DNA from: Lactuca virosa
Lineage: Eukaryota > Streptophyta > Magnoliopsida > Asterales > Asteraceae
Assembly (NCBI GenBank): GCA_928212115.1
Contig: CAKMRJ010001112.1
Span: forward strand, 405,263,965 to 405,327,964
Direction of reading: 5' to 3'
DNA: 64,000 nt
The stretch's first letter is position 1; every line of letters begins with the position of its first letter. Positions 57,182-64,000 of the stretch are shown here, piece after piece. Made by a program: the position numbers and the translations under genes. A model generated the notes under the pieces. That model saw only the letters and a program-made list of their open reading frames with translations. It made no database searches and was not told the origin of the DNA.

Positions 57182-57362
57182 TATTGAATGATCTTACGAA
57201 GAAGAAGAAGAAGAAGAAGAGATGGTGAATTGGAGAAAGAAGAATGAGTGAAAATGGTGTGTGGCTCCAGGGAATTAACGCAGAATAAATAGTGAGGAAA
57301 ATTGAGAGCCATGAGTTTAATAGAGCCTCGTCTCGTACAAGTAAGATTTTGGCATGTAGATA
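57182..57362 (-). promoter_or_regulatory. 5' UTR and proximal promoter of the DnaJ gene
   Basis: Includes a CTT/GAA microsatellite (57198-57221; pyrimidine-rich on the coding strand, common in plant leaders). A minus-strand TATA-like TATTTAT lies around 57285. Confidence 0.4.
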
Positions 57363-57378
57363 CACGTGTCGTCACGTG
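57363..57378 (-). promoter_or_regulatory. Paired G-boxes upstream of the DnaJ gene
   Basis: CACGTG at 57363-57368 and 57373-57378, starts 10 bp apart (one helical turn), about 185-195 bp upstream of the start codon. Confidence 0.6.
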
Positions 57379-57887
57379 GATGTACAACTCTTGCACGCTT
57401 CTGCACCATCATTTTTATTTTCCTAACAAAGAAACGGAAGATATTTTATATTAATTGCAAAAAATAATAATAATAATAATAATAAACATATCTTATATTT
57501 TATTCGAAACAAATTATTTGTAATAAAAACTAACTTCGGATGTGTTTCTGATGTTAGTTTATCAAGAAGTAGTTGACATTCAAAACCTTGTACACACCAC
57601 GATAATTAACTTTGTTTTAGGTACTCATTTCATAGTTCATTTCATAGTTGTTGATTTAGGTTCTATAGATTTATAAGTAGATATTGTGGACATATAACAT
57701 CTATGTTTTCGTGCATAAATTTATATAGAAATTTGTGTAAATACGTGTAACACGGTTAAAAACATATTGTATTCCTATAATATATATTATTTGCATGTTT
57801 GTGTTTTATATCTAGACACGTTTTACAATTCATGTCGTATATATTCGTCTCTGATACAAATATACGAATTGTCAAGTCTACTTCTAA
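57379..57887. other. Intergenic DNA with (AAT)n
   Basis: AT-rich with an AAT run near 57464-57485. No gene seen. Confidence 0.5.
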
Positions 57888-59781
57888 GGCTATGTTTGGC
57901 TAACTAGCTGAAAAGCTAGCTGTTAGCTGAAAAGTTAGTTGTTAAATAAAAAACTAGCTGATAAAAAATAACATTTGATAAAACTAGCTGAAAAATATAA
58001 AATGACATAAAAAGACATTTAAAAGAATGTGTTTTTATAATTAATTAAGTGGTATATCTAGAAAATTTTAAAAAAGATCCTAAAAAGCTAGTCTAAGTAG
58101 TTTTTTAAAAATCTAACATATAAGTCACCTTATAAGCTACTTTTTGGTTTGCCAAACATGACAACTTAAAAAAGCTCACCATTCGTCCCTCGTGCACATG
58201 CCAGAAAACGTGTTTAGTCCTTATTTTAAAAAATTAACTCGGACCGTCCCTCATTCGTTTAAAACTTGCATGTTTCGTCCCTCTGGACATAAAATGACCA
58301 TTTTGCCCTTATTTATTTCTTTTTTAATTTTCTTTTTATTTGTTTATTATTTTAGAATAAAAAAAAAGAAAAAAACAATAAATAAACATACATGAACCCA
58401 CCCCTCCCCGCTTCCCCCTCCTATGTATTCCTCTACCTTTGTCCCCCATTCTCAGCCACTCCCAACGCCGGCGAAGCCCCATCAGCCCCACCTTCACCTT
58501 CACCCAAATGCGATAAACCAAAATCGGACCAGTCGATCTTCATCCTCCTCCAATCGCCTTTATCAAACCCTAGAACTCAAGAAGGAATTGTACATGGAAT
58601 CATCAACAGCACCACCATCGCCGGTGGAATCATCAACAACACCACAATCACCACCACCATCTCATATCTCCACTCAACCCTAAGTCGCTTGTCGTTTTAA
58701 CTGTTCTCAATTTGCAGCAAATTAGAAGATCGAAAAGAGAGAAGTAAGTTGCAATTTATCCTTTCCCCAATTTCCTTTCTATTTATTTGAATTTAATCGG
58801 TCATCTCTCTCACTCTGTCTCATAGACTGCCAGCACCTCCTGCAATCACCACAGTCATTACTCAAACCTCAAAAAATGAAACTTGAACTGCAAATGAAAC
58901 CAAACTAAACCCTAAACTTATAAATCGAAGATGATGGAGATTCAGATCGGAGAAGCGGGTTCTGATCGAACCAAAATCTTCTCCATCGACAACGGAGACG
59001 GAAAGGTGATCACATTCCGGGCGGTGTTTAAGATGGTTTTTAGGGGCTGATTTGGTTGTTTTTCTAGGCGGTTTTGGTAAAGATATAGTTCAGAAATTGG
59101 GGGGATAGAGATGGTTGGCTTCGAGGGTAATATAATGCAGGTGGTATGTTGTTTGGAGTCAATGAACTGATGATGTTCGAATGGTGCAGGTTGTACGAAA
59201 GTGGTTCCGACTGTGGTGGGTTTTCCAATTTTGAAGGTATGGTTTAAATTGGGTGTTGGTTGCGGTTTGTGATGATGAACAGGGGTGCAACAAGGGTGTT
59301 CCGATGGTGATGTAACCCGACAAAGGAGGAGGTAGGAAGCTGGTGGTGGGTTTTAAGGTGTTATAAGGTATATGTTTGACGAAGAAGGATTGGATTGGGA
59401 AGTTGGCGATGGATGTATGGTGTTTGAGAGATGCAGGTGGTGTTCATCCAATGATTTGTTGGGGTGGGGGCATGAAATGGGGCCATATTGTTTTTTCTTT
59501 TATTTTTAAATTAAAAAATAATAATTATAACATTAAATTAAATGGAAAAGAAATATAAAAGGGCATAATAGTCATTTTAGGTCTCGCAAGGGATGTAGCT
59601 CGCAAATTAAAACTAATGAGGGATGTAGCGTGCAACTATTAACCAAACGAGGGACGGTCCGAGTTAATTTTTGAAAATAAGGACTAAACACGCTTTCTGG
59701 CATGTGCACGAGGGACGAATGGTGTAATTTACCCAAAAATAAATTAGTTTTTCAGTTAGTTGTAACGCGTCAAACACAACC
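57888..59781. mobile_element. PIF/Harbinger (Tourist)-like element containing another TIR element
   Basis: Ends GGCTATGTTTGGC and, reversed, GGTTGTGTTTGAC, with the 3-bp target duplication TAA (57885-57887 and 59782-59784). GGsTRTGTTTGG ends and a TWA duplication are typical of Tourist/Harbinger. The outer arms hold repeated CTAGCTGAAAA words. Most of the length is the separate inverted-repeat element 58177-59724. Confidence 0.75.
58177..59724. mobile_element. Long-TIR element with GC-rich, gene-like interior
   Basis: Inverted repeats of well over 80 bp: CACCATTCGTCCCTCGTGCA at the left, its reverse complement at the right, continuing through CTCGGACCGTCCCTC. No clear target duplication was found. 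The interior is much richer in GC than the surroundings, with Pro/Ser-coding frames (58423-58683 and 58392-58700), CTCAACCCTAAG and GT/AG-like junctions, as in Pack-type elements that capture host gene pieces. The origin of the captured DNA is unknown. Confidence 0.7.
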
Positions 59782-59895
59782 TAAGAGCATTAACATGAGC
59801 TTTTTACGAGCTTTAACAAAAGGTTTTTGAAAAATAAAAAAACTTTAAGGAGCTTTTTCAAACTAAAACTTTTTTCGAAAAGCTTGTTAATTTTC

Positions 59896-60150
59896 GACAA
59901 AATTGCAAAAATGGTCCCTGTGGTTGGCAAAATTCTGTAGTTTTGGTCCAAAACGAAATGTTGGTGCACCATTGGTCCAATTTTAGATACCTTGTGTGGT
60001 TTTGGTCCCTATGGTTATATTTTCTTGTGTTTTTGGTCCACATCCCACCTAAAATGACTAATATGCCCCTTAAATAATTATATTTTAATTTCTTTTATTT
60101 ATTTTCTTATTCTTATAATAAAATAAAAAACAAAAACAAAATAAACCCAC

Positions 60151-60187
<37 letters not shown>

Positions 60188-61235
60188 CTCATGATCTTTA
60201 TGCCCATCTCTTAAAATACCGACCCCTCATCTCTTCCATTGTAGTGCAGGAAGAAGCTACACCACTCTACTGCCCACCTCAATGATCCTTCTGGCCACCT
60301 TGCTCCACCATAAACGACTAACACCTCCCACCGGCCGCTACTTCCCCTTCCCCGTCGTGAATCGCTAGAGCAAGCAAGAAAACCAAAATTCGACTGCCAC
60401 CCATCGCCGATGCAAACCTCCACCACCCACCACAACCGATGCCGTCGAAATCCCTTCCCCGAACTCCCTTTCATCTCCAACTCGTCTCTCTCCCTCGTTT
60501 CTCACTTCTCTGGCGAAGAGAGCCACCACAGTCGACTGTGGCAGCTCCTACGCCTCCCCCTGTCGTGACCCACCACCATCAAACACCCCAACGCCGCTGC
60601 TGCCTTCTATCTGTTCCTCGTCAAGCTACCTAACAAAAGAGAGAGGAAGCGGCGGAGCCACCCGTTGCCATCACAGCTCTGCCATCACCACCCGATGCCA
60701 TCACCACCCCCGTTAAAGCAAACGCCACCAAACCACCTGTGACGTCGTGCTTCTCGTCTGAACTCTTTTCTCGCCTCTTTCCCTTCGAAACCCCTAGCCA
60801 CACCGAGCCCCCTTCCTTCGCATCCTTCTTCCAAGACAGAAGAGCACAAGAGTTGTACCACTGGACCATCGATCGACCTTGTGGCTGTTCCCATTCATAT
60901 TTCTTTTTCTCCATCGGACGAGCATCTTCATAATTTTGTGTATTTTGTGTGTGTGTGTGTTTAAGAAGATGAAGTTAAAGAACCCAGATGAAGATTTAGT
61001 GTGTGTGTGTGTGTGTGAGAGGGAGGGATGGTGGTGCGTTTTTTTATATTTTGAATAAAATTTGATAATAAAAAAATGGAAAAAATATTTATAAGGGCAT
61101 AATGGTCTTTTTAAGTAGATAGGGACCAAAAACATTAGAAATATCCAATTTTGGACCAGTGGTGCACCAACATTTCGTTTTGGACCAAAAGCACATAAAA
61201 TCGACAACCACGGGGATCATTTTTGCAATTTTGTC
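59896..61235. mobile_element. Mutator-like (MULE) element with captured-gene-like interior
   Basis: 1340 bp. Ends GACAAAATTGCAAAAATG and its inverted copy, with a perfect 9-bp duplication TTAATTTTC (59887-59895 and 61236-61244). TIR similarity continues about 170 bp (TTTGGTCCAAAACGAAATGT, GGTGCACCA). The interior has a (CT)n run (60151-60190) and a GC-rich stretch of about 600 bp with overlapping Pro/Ser/Arg-rich frames on both strands, none a recognisable domain. No transposase. The 9-bp duplication and long TIRs define a MULE; the cargo suggests Pack-MULE. Confidence 0.9.
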
Positions 61236-61458
61236 TTAATTTTCAAACTTTTTAGTTTTTCAACCAATTGCAAACAAACAATTATACAAACAAAGCATAA
61301 ATAACAAGATTGAAATGCTCTCTTATTTTGAGGGATATTAGACAATTATGCAAACAAAACATTTATAATCAAATTGAAAATGGTTTTTATTACGAAGGAT
61401 ACATAGAACTTTTTCATTTTTTTATAAAGAATATAAAGAAATTTTTTTCCATTCTGAT

Positions 61459-62486
61459 CAGGGATGGGATTTAGAACCGGAAAACCGAACCGGAACCGGA
61501 ACCGTTAGAACCGGAATATATAGAACCAATTTCGGTTCCGGGTAATCCGGGTTTGGGTCCATCGGGTCCAGGTAAACCGGGTCGAAAAACCGGAACTGGT
61601 GTTAGGAACCGGAACCACTTTTAGGGCCGGAACCAGTTTTTGTGAAACGTATAAAAGATGCATATCTCATTTGTTTCAACTCCGATTGACATGCGGTTTT
61701 TTCCAAAGTGTAGTTTAGAGTTTGTACATGATTTTAGACTATAAATATTCCACTTTTAGTTTTATATTCATTGACTTACAGTCCCCCAAAGTCGAGATAT
61801 CAAAGCTGAAAGTTTTTAGTTTTTCAGTTTTTTTGTATTCTGTGAAAGTTTTAAAACATACATATCTAATTCGTTTGAAGTCGGATTGACATGTGATTTT
61901 TTTTCAACTTGTAGTTTACAGATGGTACATGAGTTTAGACTATAATTTTGTCATTTTTTGTTTAATATTCAATGATTTATAGTCCCCCGAAGTCGGGATA
62001 TCAAAACTGAAAATTTTCAACTTTACAGCTATTTGTTTTTGTACTTTGTATTCTGTGAAAATGTTAACACATGCATATCTCATTCGTTTAAAGTCGGATT
62101 GACATGCGGTTTTTTCCAGAGTGTAGTTTAGAGTTTGTACATGATTTTAGACTATAATTTTGTCAATTTTGGTTTCATATTCAATGAGTTACAGTCCCCC
62201 AAAGTCAGGATATCAATATGAAAATTTTCAAAGTTCAACCCATTAAATAGTAAGTTATTACCAAAAAATTCCGGGTTTTCGGGGTTTTTTGGTTCAAGAC
62301 CCACTTTACCCGGTTCCAACCTACCCACTTTGATGTTTCCGGGTTTTCCGGTTCTAGATCCACTTTACCAGGAACCGGTTCCAATATACCGGTACGGTTT
62401 CCGGTTCTACAAAATCCCGTTAAGCGGTTCCGGGTTTTTCGGGTCCGGGTCCATCCGGTCCGGGTTTGGACCCACTTTCATCCCTA
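61459..62486. mobile_element. hAT-like non-autonomous element with triplicated core
   Basis: 1028 bp. Ends CAGGGATG and CATCCCTA; 8-bp flanks ATTCTGAT (61451-61458) and ATTCTGAA (62487-62494), one mismatch. Both ends are dense in AACCGG/CCGGTT. The core has three diverged tandem copies of about 200 bp (starting near 61661, 61861 and 62073) with TTTAGAGTTTGTACATGATT and ACAGTCCCCCAAAGTC. Related to the element at 17874-18688. Confidence 0.85.
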
Positions 62487-62713
62487 ATTCTGAAGCTTTA
62501 AATAATCGAAATCTCTGCTCCAAGTTTAATGTAACAAATTTGTGAAAACCGAAACAAATGTGGCCATTCTGTAAAATACAGAAACTATGGAGACCAAAAT
62601 GTGAAATTCATCAAACATTTCCTTTGATGGAATCCTAACCTAAGCCCTCATATCCTCAGACCTCTCTGTAGCTTACGCTTAGCTTCCAGAAAATTTTGAA
62701 ATCTTTCAAATCA
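62487..62713 (+). promoter_or_regulatory. Upstream region and 5' UTR of the PPR gene
   Basis: Short space between the hAT-like element and the ATG. The transposon therefore sits about 230 bp from the PPR start codon and may include part of its promoter. No clear TATA box, as is common for PPR genes. Confidence 0.4.
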
Positions 62714-64000
62714 ATGGTGGCTTTTCGATCCTATAATTTTGCTGATCATTCTTTATTATCAAATTCGAATCGCATTTCTAGAATTTTGTTTAGAAACTCA
62801 TTTTCCTCAACAAACGCACAAAGCCCTATTATTCGAAATCATGATGCTCTGTATAAGCGCATATCGCCGGCGACAATAACGCCAAAGACTTCAGTTGTTC
62901 CGATACTCGATCAATGGGTACAAGAAGGTAAAAATATCGTAGCTGATGAGCTCAAAAACATGATCAAAGTTTTCAGGAATCATAATCGATATTCCCAAGC
63001 TCTCCAGGTTAGTATATGATTCTATCTTCGCTTTTGTTTAATGCCATTACATTACTAGTATTTGAAAGTTAGGCAACATTTGCTCTTTGTAGATCTGCCA
63101 TTCTGGTGTAAGAAGTTGAAATTTTGTTGGCCATGATTTAGTGATCAAATCCTTAGTTTTGAACATGAAATCACTTGGATTGGCTTCGACATATGAATGA
63201 TATAAGAATTTGAACAAAATTGCACTTATTTATCCCTGAATATCTTGCTGCATATTCTGATTTCAGCTCTCTGAATGGATGACTAACAGAAGTTACCTTG
63301 ACCAATCATCTGGAAACCTTGCGATTCACTTGGATTTGATTTCAAGAGTCCATGGTCTAGAACAAGCTGAGAAGTTCTTCGATTCAATCCCAGACTCTTT
63401 AAAGAATTTCAAAGTCTATGGAACACTCTTAAACTGTTACGCCTTCAAGAAATCCTTAACAAAAGCAGAAGCCACCATGGAAAAGATGAAACAGTTAGGG
63501 TTCATGACCACACATTCTTACCATAGCATGTTAAGTCTATACACCAAAACCGAAAACCACGAGAAGCTAGTCAAACTCATTGACCAAATGGATAAAGCAA
63601 ACGTTCGTTATCACAGACAAACATATTACATTCTGTTAACAGCATACGCTTCTTTTGACATCAAGTCAATGGAAAATCTTCTTGCTTACATGGAAGCCAA
63701 TCCTTACCTCCCCCTCGATTGGCATATTTACATCATTCTTGCAAAAGGGTATCTAAACTTTAATCAAGTTGAGAAAACCCTAGAAATGTTAAAGAAATCA
63801 GAGGAAAACATCTTTCAGAATACAAATGGTGTTGCTTATGAAATCTTGCTTACAATGTACGCTAGTTTAGGTAAAAAGGATCATGTTTATCGTATATGGA
63901 ATTTGTACAAGAAAACATGGAGGAAAGTTGATAACAAAGGATATCACCATATGGTAAGTTCGTTGGTGAAGTTGGATGACATTGATGGAGTAGAAAAGAT
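62714..64000 (+). CDS. P-class pentatricopeptide repeat (PPR) protein, probably mitochondrial; partial
   Basis: Exon 1 is 62714-63007 (98 codons, ends CTCCAG/GTTAGT); exon 2 starts at 63267 after TTTCAG and is open to the window end. The N terminus MVAFRSYNF...RISRILFRNSFSST is basic and Ser-rich, as in mitochondrial presequences. PPR helices follow: RYSQALQLSEWMTNRSY, GLEQAEKFFDSIPDSLKNFK, VYGTLLNCYAFKKSLTKAE, SYHSMLSLYTKTENHEKLVK, TYYILLTAYASFDIKSMENL, AYEILLTMYASLGKKDHVYR. PPR proteins bind organellar RNA. It belongs to the short P-type group with an intron after the SQALQ motif. The C terminus is outside the window. Confidence 0.92.

Noticed and set aside
60211..60914. Several overlapping ORFs on both strands
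   Set aside because: They overlap each other in GC-rich MULE cargo; none has a recognisable domain, so none is called as a gene.

Overview
The window is nuclear DNA from a flowering plant. It has spliced genes with GT-AG introns, a P-class PPR gene, a DnaJ-ferredoxin gene with a probable plastid transit peptide, and very dense LTR retrotransposons primed at the initiator-Met tRNA site, plus MULE, hAT, PIF/Harbinger, Helitron, SINE and LINE copies. The style of the retrotransposons (multi-kilobase LTRs ending GGTGTGACA or GTTACA) makes me think of Asteraceae such as lettuce. That is recalled impression, not proof.

Only four host genes are supported: a small protein at 15076-15321 (+) sharing both ends with DUF1685 proteins; a DUF1685 protein at 51048-51734 (+); a nine-exon DnaJ plus [4Fe-4S] ferredoxin-like gene at 53818-57181 (-); and the 5' part of a PPR gene from 62714 (+) that runs off the window. 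The second and third are tail to tail. Each has closely paired CACGTG boxes upstream.

Layout. 1-1628: two reverse-oriented LTR fragments. 1629-4998: a copia-like, coding-poor element with a duplicated piece of the neighbouring gypsy element. 4999 to about 11860: a decayed reverse-strand Ty3/gypsy element with an extra ORF before gag and one long LTR. 12850-14350: a MITE and a TIR element between two TA microsatellites. 15076-15321: small gene. 15653-17362: a SINE and a 5'-truncated LINE. 17374 to about 50327: a nested retrotransposon stack, several layers fixed by exact 5-bp target duplications. 50328-57400: the DUF1685 and DnaJ genes. 57888-62486: four DNA transposons (Harbinger-like with a TIR element inside, a MULE with a 9-bp TSD, a hAT-like element). 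62714-end: PPR gene.

The most interesting signal is inside the LTRs. Seven LTR types share one architecture. (1) An array of short CG-containing palindromes lies just upstream of the TATA box; the palindrome sequence differs between types. (2) Several hundred bases downstream is a 5' splice-site-like GTGAGT. (3) A type-specific tandem repeat array follows. (4) A complementary ACTCAC element then sits 35-60 bases before a T-rich CAG acceptor. The GTGAGT and ACTCAC arms extend to 7-12 complementary bases and change together between types. This suggests an LTR leader intron whose donor can be locked in a stem. I know of no description of it; it is an inference from sequence and needs RNA data.
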